A DNA stretch of 7,649 bases from Nitrososphaerales archaeon TH1177 (GCA_014523515.1 JAATVJ010000103.1:1-7649); one strand, 5' to 3'; counted from the stretch's first letter, positions 1 to 5,976 are shown. Notes: generated by a model not told the origin, from the letters alone. Translations and numbers: made by a program.

Positions 1-777
1 AAATATTTTATTTTCTCAATGGTAATAGCTATAATCATTGCAAATGTTATTGTAATATTTTCAGAACAACACAGCAAGCATTCTGTTTCTCTTTGGACAT
101 TAAACATAACTGCAGCTATTGCTTCAATTTTATGTATTATTGTTCTCTTTAGATATGGAATTCATGGACTTCATGGTAAATCATATTTGTTTCTTGCTCT
201 AGGTATTATATCTTGGTTTTCTGCAGATTTTACACTTTTTTATAATTATTATGCATTGGGAATAAAAGAACAAAGACTTGTTACTACTACAGATGCTTTA
301 TGGTTTGCTGGATATGGGTTTCTTGGTTTACATTTGTTTATAATATTACGCTCTTTACACATTAAAATAAAATCCAAAGTTGTTATTGTAGTATCAATTA
401 TTACAGCGCTCTTTATTAGTTATAATCTAGTTAAGCTTCTTTCTTATGATTCTAATATTGAAGATGATTTTATAGCCATTATAGTAACTCTTTTGTATCC
501 TATTTTAGATTTTATATTAATCATACCTTCCTCAATAATACTCATAACCTTACGTAAAGATTATAAGCATAATATCCCCTGGTTTCTTTCTTCATTATCA
601 TTATTAGTCAATGCAATAGCAGATGATGGATATGTTAATGATTTTGTAACAGGCAATTCAGAAAATCTTTGGTTTTGGGATCTATTCTATATAACAGATT
701 TTATTATAATGTCAGGAGCTTTATTTTGGTATAATAAGTTCCATATTTCAAAATCTAAGAAATTTAAAATTGAATAA
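1..777 (+). CDS. Multi-pass membrane protein, sensor-type membrane domain (5' end probably outside window)
   Basis: The protein is almost entirely membrane segments. Counting from the first ATG (base 19), about seven or eight hydrophobic helices lie near residues 1-14, 24-45, 56-76, 93-111, 120-140, 150-177, 187-203 and 218-238, followed by a short basic tail (HISKSKKFKIE). Motifs such as TTDALWFAGYGFLG, LLYPILDFIL and NAIADDGYV resemble the integral-membrane N-terminal region found before GGDEF or histidine-kinase modules (general memory of such proteins, not a search). Here no kinase or cyclase follows; the gene stops at TAA after the last helix. It could be a stand-alone sensor or the membrane half of a split signalling protein. 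The reading frame is open to base 1 and the upstream codons are also hydrophobic (KYFIFS), so the true start is probably further left and ATG at 19 may be internal. No enzymatic residue can be recognised. Confidence 0.7.
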   Translation, partial: KYFIFSMVIAIIIANVIVIFSEQHSKHSVSLWTLNITAAIASILCIIVLFRYGIHGLHGKSYLFLALGIISWFSADFTLFYNYYALGIKEQRLVTTTDALWFAGYGFLGLHLFIILRSLHIKIKSKVVIVVSIITALFISYNLVKLLSYDSNIEDDFIAIIVTLLYPILDFILIIPSSIILITLRKDYKHNIPWFLSSLSLLVNAIADDGYVNDFVTGNSENLWFWDLFYITDFIIMSGALFWYNKFHISKSKKFKIE

Positions 778-993
778 TTATAATAATGAGAGATATCTGT
801 GTATATATATCAGAATAATACAGATAGCGGTGCAAAAATAAGAGTCTATCGTAGAGATAATATAACTTGTATTTATCTTTTTAGTAACTTAATTTAATTA
901 AGAATCTAAAACTAACTAATCGTCTTGTAACTAACCATGATGATCTTACTAAGCTTACGTATATCAATAAGATACATTTTATTATGAGCAATA
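778..993. other. Non-coding AT-rich spacer after the membrane gene
   Basis: I find no convincing gene here. Just after the stop codon of the membrane gene, ATCTGT near 796 and ACAGAT near 820 can pair over a loop of about 19 bases, a weak hairpin that might help end transcription. The rest is AT-rich with stops in all frames. The open frame that crosses 881-1087 on the minus strand runs through the tRNA fragment and has no protein-like character. Confidence 0.35.
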
Positions 994-1015
994 TGGAATG
1001 ATGGGATTCGAACCC
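994..1015 (-). other. tRNA 3'-end fragment (T-loop plus acceptor strand), probable attachment-site remnant
   Basis: Read on the minus strand, the sequence GGGTTCGAATCCCAT followed by CATTCC has the canonical T-loop TTCGAAT closed by GGG/CCC and then a 3' acceptor strand. The two outer T-stem pairs fail (50-64 is C/A and 49-65 is T/T), so tRNA likeness starts only at about position 51. No matching 5' acceptor, normal D-loop or anticodon arm is found in the 100 or so bases upstream. A free-standing tRNA 3' end is what integration into a tRNA gene leaves at the far side of an archaeal element. By polarity the element would lie to the right (higher coordinates). Isotype cannot be assigned. A decayed tRNA gene is the alternative. 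Confidence 0.5.
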
Positions 1016-1020
1016 GATAG

Positions 1021-1078
1021 GTATACTTAGGAGTTCTTTAATTATTAAATCAAATTTACTTATTGACTCCAAGAATAC
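1021..1078. repeat. Imperfect inverted repeat beside the tRNA fragment
   Basis: The left arm (1021-1034) and right arm (1066-1078) pair as GTAT/ATAC, an A/A mismatch, CTT/AAG, a bulged A, then GGAGT/ACTCC. This gives about 12 base pairs around an AT-rich loop of 31 bases. It starts five bases from the T-arm fragment. It could be an element-end structure, a transcription-ending hairpin, or the relic of an extended anticodon arm from an intron-containing tRNA. The exon geometry does not fit a normal tRNA. Confidence 0.4.
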
Positions 1079-1121
1079 AACTAACAACTTATCCTACTAC
1101 TACTAGATCATACTAATTGCA

Positions 1122-1346
1122 TTAGTTGGATTGGGCTGTAGTCGATAGAAATGTATTTAATATCTTACCGATCTCTTCCGGATATTGATCCATTACTGCA
1201 GGACCAGCATCTTTGATCTGTACAAGCCAGGCTCCTGGAATCTTTTCTACAATCTTTAAAGAATTAACATGCGGCTGGTATCTATTATCATCGGTTCCAG
1301 TTATGACCAACGTGGGCTTGGCTATTACCTTTAGTTGAACCTGACA
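1122..1346 (-). pseudogene. Alpha/beta hydrolase, C-terminal fragment
   Basis: The minus-strand frame reads KPTLVITGTDDNRYQPH, then IVEKIPGAWLVQI and DAGPAVMDQYPEEIGKIL before its stop. This is the classic end of an alpha/beta-hydrolase fold: the strand carrying the catalytic Asp (TGTDD) and the loop normally written DAGHA, which supplies the catalytic His. At that place the codon at 1200-1202 is CCT (Pro) rather than CAT or CAC, so the His is lost. Only about 70 of the usual 250-300 residues remain; the nucleophile elbow (GxSxG) and the rest of the fold are missing. The 5' side joins the insertion-sequence fragment at about 1333-1346, which probably removed the upstream part. The ATG at 1361 lies in insertion-sequence DNA, and WHCQVQ before the hydrolase portion is junction read-through. 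The substrate is unknown and the gene is almost certainly dead. Confidence 0.75.
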
Positions 1347-1524
1347 ATGCCATCCTACCACCTTCTATGAATTTCTGTTTCCAGTTGTAGAACACATTTG
1401 GATTCAGATTGTACTTTGTGCATAGTTCTGCTACTGTGATATTTGTAGTCAATGATTCCATTACAATCCTTGTCTTGTCTTCTGATGTCCACTTTCTAGT
1501 ACTATTCTCTTTAACACCCTGCAT
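1332..1524 (-). pseudogene. IS3-type transposase OrfA, 3'-truncated
   Basis: The first 64 or so residues form a helix-turn-helix of the HTH_Tnp_1 type used by OrfA of IS3-group elements to bind their ends. It begins RKWTSEDKTRIVMESL, followed by the helix-turn-helix at about residues 29-52 (ITVAELCTKYNLNPNVFYNW) and KQKFIEGGRMALSGS. A complete OrfA is about 90-100 residues and continues into a leucine-zipper region, with a DDE catalytic OrfB downstream; both are absent. After residue 64 the frame reads into hydrolase DNA and gives unrelated residues (to 1288), so the functional match ends near 1332. The start is the ATG at 1524; only three sense codons separate it from an upstream TAG. The junction is directly with the hydrolase fragment, so the right part of the element was deleted or the two were joined by recombination. 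It cannot transpose alone. Confidence 0.75.
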
Positions 1525-1589
1525 CTGTATGACCTACTATACCTTTAATGATAGGAGTAAAAAAGTCTCCATTACAAGGTGTTCTCATT

Positions 1590-1853
1590 TCAAATGGGTC
1601 CAGACCAATACATTACCAGAAACCAAACCTTCAATGGTATATGCGAATAATGAAATACAGTACCTGTTTTGTCGTTGAACCATCTTTCACACTGCTTGCA
1701 AAAGTACTTCTGATATGATCTGTAGTGACCATCCTTCTTTATTTTATTGGACAGGCAATGTGGACATAATACATTATCTTTTTTCCATCTAACCTCTCGA
1801 AGTATGTTTGTACACCAATTTTCATCAAGAAGAGATGTGGTTAAAGTAAACAC
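1590..1853 (-). pseudogene. IS1595-type transposase, N-terminal fragment
   Basis: The 87-residue frame carries a zinc ribbon (VLCPHCLSNKIKKDGHYRSY, then FCKQCERWFNDKTGTVFHYS) followed by IPLKVWFLVMY. This is the start of IS1595/ISXO2-like transposases: the ribbon with its CxxC...CxxC ligands, then the helix before the DDE/DDN catalytic core. Full members have about 250-320 residues. Here the match ends near 1605 (MYWSGPI and a TGA), and no catalytic domain follows in any frame. The start is a GTG at 1853 preceded by GAAGAT and a TAA, so the N-terminus seems intact. About 20 bases further upstream lies AGCTT-T-AAGCT within GGTGTTATCCAGC, a candidate terminal repeat of the element. It lies head-to-tail with the OrfA fragment 66 bases away. 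It is inactive, though a short product could bind element ends if expressed. Confidence 0.8.
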
Positions 1854-2163
1854 ATCTTCTTAATTAGGTGTTATCCAGCTTTAAGCTTGGCTGAAACATT
1901 TGTTAATAAGAGCGACTGTATTTAATAGGTTAATGAATAATAATAACACAAAAGAATAGAATATCTTAATCTCTATAGAAAACTTTAAAATGTAATTTTA
2001 TAGCAATAGTCTCAACAATGAGTATGTAAGGAAGGAGGATTATTGCTAATATTAATTATATAATTTAGAAAAGTATCATCTATTGGTGAAATTGCTATAC
2101 AGTGAATTTTTTGCAATATTTTACTTTAAATCTAATAACTCTCAATTACTAATACTAATATAC
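1854..2163. other. Gene-free AT-rich stretch, possible IS1595 terminal repeat at its left end
   Basis: At 1867-1890 the sequence GGTGTTATCC followed by the near-palindrome AGCTT-T-AAGCT is a plausible outer end of the neighbouring IS1595-type element. The rest (about 1900-2163) is AT-rich with stops in all frames. I see no RNA gene in it. It lies downstream of the zinc-finger gene, which is read toward it; no clear hairpin-plus-T terminator is visible. Confidence 0.3.
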
Positions 2164-2832
2164 TTAATCGATTGCATCTTCTTTTAATCCCATTTTTAAA
2201 TATTCCTTGGTCGCTTGTTTATCAATACCTAGAAAGACAGATGCATCAGCTAGCATCCTACTATATAATTTAGCCTTCCGTAAATCTTTTAATTGATTAT
2301 TGATGTATCTAATAGGATTATCAGAGAATACTGCTCTACTTATAATACCTCCTAGAATCTGTGTCTTATTTGGTTCAGGAACGTGTGATAAAAGATTTTT
2401 AATCTCCTCATATTTTGGTGCTATTTTGTCTAGGATATTTAATAACAACAGTTCTCTTTTTGTAAAATCATCTACTTTTGTATCATCTTCTTTTTGTGTT
2501 GATGATCGCAAGTCTGGAGGAGGATTTATGCTAGTAGTAGGAATTGTTGTTGTTATTGTTGATTTATCTTGAAGAAAAACCAAATTTTCTTCTTGATCTG
2601 GTAATTGGTTGTTGTTCTTGATTATTTTGTATGAATAAAGATTCGGATTGATGGTGGGAAAGGTGGGATACGTCTTTGTAGAAGTCGTCGTTGTAGTCAT
2701 CGTCAAGTACTCCCTAAAAGAAATAATAGAGTCAAATATACCGTCATGTTTGGTATTGCAATGACGTTTTGCATTCCATTTTCTAGTTAAAGTCTGTTTG
2801 CATATATTACAAATCCATTTGGGAGTTTTCAA
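2164..2832 (-). CDS. C2H2 zinc-finger protein with helical C-terminal domain
   Basis: This intact 222-residue protein begins with one textbook C2H2 zinc finger at residues 8-29 (C8-x2-C11-x12-H24-x4-H29; WICNICK...RHCNTKH), which should bind zinc and probably DNA. Residues 41-115 are a low-complexity Thr/Pro/Asn/Ser linker, including TMTTTTTSTK and SINPPPD. Residues 122-222 are predicted helical (LLLLNILDKIAPKYEEIKNL, then a basic stretch and ADASVFLGID), which may be a dimer or partner-binding domain. No catalytic motif is seen. Single-finger proteins of this kind occur on archaeal viruses and plasmids, so a regulatory role for a mobile element is an inference. The only start before the finger is TTG at 2832; a TATA-like box at 2854-2863 puts the expected transcript start at or next to it, favouring a leaderless TTG start. 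The next in-frame ATG is residue 45, inside the linker. Confidence 0.75.
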   Translation of the reverse strand: MKTPKWICNICKQTLTRKWNAKRHCNTKHDGIFDSIISFREYLTMTTTTTSTKTYPTFPTINPNLYSYKIIKNNNQLPDQEENLVFLQDKSTITTTIPTTSINPPPDLRSSTQKEDDTKVDDFTKRELLLLNILDKIAPKYEEIKNLLSHVPEPNKTQILGGIISRAVFSDNPIRYINNQLKDLRKAKLYSRMLADASVFLGIDKQATKEYLKMGLKEDAID

Positions 2833-2853
2833 ATGTTTTCAAAATAGGACTGA

Positions 2854-2863
2854 TTTTATTTAA
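2854..2863 (-). promoter_or_regulatory. TATA-like box of the zinc-finger gene
   Basis: On the minus strand TTAAATAAAA is preceded by purine-rich AAAAG (a possible BRE). Its centre is about 26 bases before the TTG start at 2832, the spacing expected if the transcript begins at the start codon. AT-richness makes chance matches common. Confidence 0.4.
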
Positions 2864-2880
2864 CTTTTACTAAGAAGAGT

Positions 2881-3567
2881 AACACTGAGTAACTCTTTGA
2901 AGGACAAAAATTGGCGAATGAAGACTTAAAATTCAATTGAGATAGCGGTATTGAATCCTAAAGAGACTGTAATGATGAAGAAAATAGAATATAGGCTAAA
3001 TCTATAACTACTGGTAGTAAAGTAAAATTCTGTATAGATCTTTTAGATTAACTTTATGCATAATAAAATAATATAGAACAAGAATATGATAATTTGATAT
3101 TAAAAGATATTAGATATTATGATAAGGTTGAATAGTAGATAAAACTCTCGGATCCTCACAAGAAGCATTAATCATATCCTGCAAAGCACAGAATCAACAA
3201 GTATTGGTAACAGCTGGCATGACTTGTAAATAGAGTTGCTACATGTGAAATTCCTACTCTGAAATTGTGAATATATTGCATCATAATCAGCAGGCAACAA
3301 TTTTAAAAAACATTCAAAAAGATAACCAAAAGACAGGAAAATTATTATGAACATTTATTTGAAGTATATAGAAATTTATTGCTAGGTTTAGACGAGGTTG
3401 TAAAGAAACTATGGACCATTATAGATTCATCAAAAATAGATGAAAAAGAAAAAATGAAAGCTATTAATTTGATTATCCAATGTTACAGAATGAGAATTGA
3501 AATGATTAAATCGGAACCTGAATTGATTAATAAAAAAAGGTATATGAAAGATCATTATAATAGATAA
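2881..3567 (+). pseudogene. Decayed gene of unknown function, with many in-frame stops and at least two frameshifts
   Basis: A protein-like reading can be followed across about 690 bases only by passing stops and changing frame. Frame 1 from 2881 gives LFEGQKLANEDLKF, AKSITTGSKVKFCIDLLD and NNIEQEYDNLILKDIRYY. Near 3150 it shifts to frame 3 (SQEALIISCKAQNQQVLVTA, then NSYSEIVNILHHNQQATILK), and between 3307 and 3340 it returns to frame 1 (ENYYEHLFEVYRNLLLGLDE). The last part, from TTG 3379 to the stop at 3567, is open for 62 residues and rich in Lys/Glu helices. Stops passed are TAA 2890, TGA 2938, TAA 2959, TAG 2992, TAA 3049, TAA 3061, TAA 3064, TAG 3133, TAG 3136, TAG 3231 and TGA 3246. 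The family is not recognised; it looks like a hydrophilic, Gln-rich helical protein. The 62-residue tail could still be made, but no promoter is evident. Confidence 0.5.
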
Positions 3568-3642
3568 TTAATTAAAAAATTTATTTCTTTATACTAATTC
3601 AATCCCTAGAATTAAGATAAAGATTTACTGATTTATCTCTTT

Positions 3643-3652
3643 TTTAAATTTA
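3643..3652 (+). promoter_or_regulatory. TATA-like box of the 3677 gene
   Basis: TTTAAATTTA is centred about 29 bases before the ATG at 3677, fitting archaeal promoter spacing with a very short or absent leader. No Shine-Dalgarno-like GGAGG stands before the ATG (the bases are AATCTGCTA), which agrees with leaderless translation. AT-richness limits confidence. Confidence 0.4.
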
Positions 3653-3676
3653 GTATATAACAAAAACAATCTGCTA

Positions 3677-4165
3677 ATGATAATTGAGATTCATCCCAAT
3701 TATGATATACATAAACTGAATTATTATTTTATTACATTTTTGAATGATAAGTTTAGTTTTCCTTCAAATTCAAGTGATGGTAGAAAAAGAAGTAAAAATA
3801 AACAGATAAGTAAAGAAGCTTCACTAAAAGTTTTAAGAGGTTTGGAATTTGTTAAAAGACATAAAATATATGATGATGGATTGCCTCCACCTCCTCCAAA
3901 AATGTCAGGATCTCTCATACGATTCCGTCTAACTGATCAACATCAAAAATTGTTAAAATTGTATACAGATAATGTCAATAATGAAGAATATAAAAAGAAG
4001 AAGATAGACAAAACAGCGATTGATGATTCACAAAACTATAGGTATGAGATGATTCTAGATCTAGATTACAGAGAGGCATATGATTTATATGGTGAATTAA
4101 CTCTGTTATCTGAGGTAATTGATGAGATGAAAAAGAACATCGAAAAAATACATTATGAAGATTGA
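3677..4165 (+). CDS. Orphan protein of 162 residues, basic, with a proline run
   Basis: I do not recognise this protein. It starts at ATG 3677 and appears intact. Residues 1-29 have an alternating hydrophobic pattern (MIIEIHPNYDIHKLNYYFIT). Residues 35-62 are strongly basic (SDGRKRSKNKQ and nearby). A PPPPP run lies near residue 71 (YDDGLPPPPPKMSGS). The second half is charged and helical, ending YREAYDLYGELTLLSEVIDE and a Lys/Glu tail. No cysteine pairs, signal peptide, membrane helix or catalytic signature is seen, so it is probably a cytoplasmic soluble protein, and the basic patch allows nucleic-acid binding (inference). It stands alone on the plus strand, 109 bases after the decayed gene, with its own TATA-like box. 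It may be cargo of the integrated elements here. Confidence 0.6.
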   Translation: MIIEIHPNYDIHKLNYYFITFLNDKFSFPSNSSDGRKRSKNKQISKEASLKVLRGLEFVKRHKIYDDGLPPPPPKMSGSLIRFRLTDQHQKLLKLYTDNVNNEEYKKKKIDKTAIDDSQNYRYEMILDLDYREAYDLYGELTLLSEVIDEMKKNIEKIHYED

Positions 4166-4494
4166 TTGATGGAATGGTGAAAAAGTGAGAAATGAGTTCT
4201 TTTATTAATACCAACATTATTAATCCAGAATCATATACTTACGGCTGCTGATTACTATTTTACTATAATACTACTACAAATGAATATTGGGAAGTATTTA
4301 CAAAAAAATAAACATTTGTCCAAATTGATAAAAAAATAATAGTTATAACAATAGGAAAAAAGTAATACAGCTACTAGCTAATATAGCCAAGCCAACCTAT
4401 AATAAAAAATGATTTCAAAATCAAAATCAAAAATGTCTAATTAATTGGAATCATAAGATAAAATATTATTTAATTTAGGTAAACTGATGATTCA
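4166..4494. other. Gene-free AT-rich stretch before the tRNA scar
   Basis: Stops occur in all frames on both strands apart from short chance runs. A plus-strand run giving VIQLLANIAKPTYNKK (about 4358-4408) is bounded by stops and has no start, so I do not call it. There is a small A-rich direct repeat (CAAAATCAAAATCAAAAA) near 4415-4432. I see no RNA gene or terminator. Confidence 0.3.
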
Positions 4495-4519
4495 AGGACG
4501 GAGTGGGATTTGAACCCCC
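4495..4519 (-). other. tRNA 3'-end fragment, probable distal attachment site of an integrated element
   Basis: On the minus strand GGGTTCAAATCCCAC is followed by TCCGTCC, which is a canonical T-arm (loop TTCAAAT) and a full seven-base 3' acceptor strand. The partner GGACGGA and the D and anticodon arms are absent from the next 180 bases upstream. T-stem pair 50-64 is G/A, so true tRNA sequence probably starts at about position 51, the kind of short 3' segment carried in an att site. By polarity the integrated element should extend to the right. The broken integrase (ending at 4972) lies just inside, as expected for tRNA-targeting archaeal elements. The isotype is not assigned. Confidence 0.6.
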
Positions 4520-4721
4520 AATCGAGAAAACCAACAATATTAAACATATTCAAAAAATGTATCTATTACTTCAAGAAATACTATAAAAGAAGTTAAAAAC
4601 AATTCTAATAAGACAGAAAATATACTAATAAGATAGACACTTAATATTACAATATTGAAATTATTTTCCTTAATTACAACAAGATAAATAGGTGACTAAA
4701 ATTCATTTTTTCTATTCTTAA
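4520..4721. other. Spacer between the attachment scar and the winged-helix relic
   Basis: The stretch is A/T-rich without a protein-like frame on either strand. ACTAATAAGA-like words recur (near 4605 and 4625), but no organised repeat or hairpin stands out. Confidence 0.25.
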
Positions 4722-4927
4722 TCATGTATATGCAGTTAAGAATGATATCCAACCTTTCAATAATTTTTTACCTTTTTGAGTAATTTTATATCTGTTTTAT
4801 TATTTTGAACTCCCTCGACATATCCTTCTCTTTTTAAGCGATTTTCCAAAGAATCTCTTAATGTGGATGAGGGTTTGTAAATGCGACCTAAACTATTATA
4901 CGATATATTTTTTGAAATATCAAATAA
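4722..4927 (-). pseudogene. Winged-helix DNA-binding protein, frameshifted
   Basis: The minus strand reads LFDISKNISYNSLGRIYKPS, then STLRDSLENRLKREGYVEGV and QNNKT, a recognition-helix pattern. After a shift of one base it continues YKITQKGKKLLKGWISFLTA to a TGA at 4722. Restoring one missing base gives NNKTRYKITQKGKKLL, the typical wing strand and final helix of MarR/PadR-like archaeal transcription factors (RYKITQKG). In the unshifted frame the protein ends prematurely at KNY. The 5' side has a TGA at 4928 and no start codon, so the N-terminal helix is also lost. It lies 44 bases downstream of the integrase relic on the same strand, so it may have been the element's regulator. Which genes it controlled cannot be told. 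Confidence 0.6.
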
Positions 4928-4971
4928 TCAAACAAAATTTGGAACTGATAAAGAGGAAATAATTGTGTGTT

Positions 4972-5812
4972 TTAAATTTGATTAATATTTATTCCAAAAT
5001 TATTCCATGCATTTGTATATTTCTCTCATAACTTTTCTGGATCATGTAATACATAATGTCTTCCAGAAACTGAACTAAATCTTCCAGCTAATACTTCTGC
5101 CTCATCTACACTTAACGTCTCTTTAAATCGCATTACATTATAATGGATTTTTCTCATTGCAATATATGCAATTCCAACATCTCTTTTCATTATTTTATGC
5201 GTTGCAACAATATCTGTATAATCAAATTTTTGGTGCTCTAAACTTTTCCCAATAACCAGTTGGAATAATTGTTGCTAATGCCTTTTTATTTCCTCTTGTC
5301 CAACCTATCGCTATTATTGTTAATTCATTTTTACATACAACTTTATGTAGGCTATCACAATCACAACCATAGCCATTATTACAAATCTCTTTTTCTTTTA
5401 TGTAGATGATCTCCTGTTCCCTTAAAATAGACAATAAACCGAATCTAGCTATAAATCCTATTTCGCCAGGCATTTCAAAAATCTTTTTTACTTTTTCTTC
5501 AATAAAATTAGGACTTACAAGGTAGATCTTGTCTTTCATATCAAGATTTTTGTTTAGGTCGTATCTTTCAATAATTTCTTTTATTAATTGAATTACTTCT
5601 CTATTGTTATACTTTCTGAAATAAAAATCGCCAAATCTTTTTACTGATTGAAGTATCCAAGATCTTTTGTGAGGATTTAATTTGAACAATTCTACGTCAG
5701 GATTTAAACCAAAAAATATATGAGCATATCTTTCAAAATAACTAAGATAGCATTTTGTAGTATTTTTATGATATTTGCTTTTTAAAAAGTTTAAAAAATC
5801 CTTCAATATCAA
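4972..5812 (-). pseudogene. SSV-type archaeal tyrosine recombinase (integrase), broken by a frameshift and a stop
   Basis: The open 196-residue part (5222-5812) has an SSV/thaumarchaeal integrase core-binding region (FLKSKYHKNTTKCYLSYFER) and then the first catalytic Arg in GLLSILREQEI (R131). GWTRGNKKALATI follows with the probable catalytic Lys. The frame ends at FRAPKI, but removing one A from the AAAAA run near 5230 restores FRAPKFDYTDIVATHKIMKR. The rest then reads IHYNVMRFKETLS (second Arg), AGRFSSVSGRHYVLHD (third Arg and the nucleophile Tyr) and DPEKL, a TGA at 5026-5028, then EKYTNAWNNFGI to TAA at 4972. All catalytic residues are thus still readable, but the intact product would lack the second Arg and the Tyr. 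Four Cys (144, 150, 152, 160) cluster between the Arg and Lys boxes. The start is uncertain: TTG 5812 is the only candidate before the core, and the frame is open upstream to a TAG at about 5844. Confidence 0.85.
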
Positions 5813-5958
5813 TTTATTGTATATATTTTTAGCAGATATGTATCTCTAGATTTCTTTAAGGATATTATATGATCAAAGCAATACTAAAATACAAATCTAA
5901 AGATTAACCCTATTTCCAAAAAAAAGATTACTATGTTCATAGAGTCTTATTAATTTTT

Positions 5959-5976
5959 AATCTCTGAAATGAGATT
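5959..5976. terminator. Small hairpin in the gap between the integrase and the Ser-rich relic
   Basis: AATCTC-TGAAAT-GAGATT is a perfect six-base-pair stem with a six-base loop, followed on the plus strand by TTATCTTATAT. It lies about 70 bases beyond the stop of the minus-strand relic at 6049, but the T-rich side favours plus-strand reading. It may be a terminator, an operator or chance. The rest of 5845-6048 shows no gene. Confidence 0.25.

Noticed and set aside
881..1087. Minus-strand open frame of 68 codons
   Set aside because: It runs through the tRNA 3' fragment and the inverted repeat, and its residues show no protein-like pattern.
994..1110. A complete intron-containing tRNA
   Set aside because: TGGAGT near 1065-1071 could pair with ATTCCA, and the stem at 1021-1078 resembles a long anticodon arm. 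But no GG-containing D-loop, legal anticodon loop or outer T-stem pairs can be placed.
1409..1678. Plus-strand open frame of 89 codons
   Set aside because: It is antisense to the OrfA and IS1595-type fragments, which have clear family motifs.
2300..2572. Plus-strand open frame of 90 codons
   Set aside because: It is antisense to the zinc-finger gene; its Val/Ser-rich translation mirrors the Asn/Thr-rich linker.
2881..3306. An alternative genetic code reading TAA/TAG as Gln
   Set aside because: Neighbouring intact genes use TAA/TGA as normal ends and CAA/CAG for Gln, and this stretch also has frameshifts, so decay is simpler.
3172..3354. Minus-strand open frame of 60 codons
   Set aside because: It is antisense to the decayed plus-strand gene and has no start signal or motif.
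3724..4217. Two minus-strand frames (3724-3918 and 3975-4217)
   Set aside because: Both are antisense to the 3677 gene; the Gly run in the first is just the complement of the proline run.
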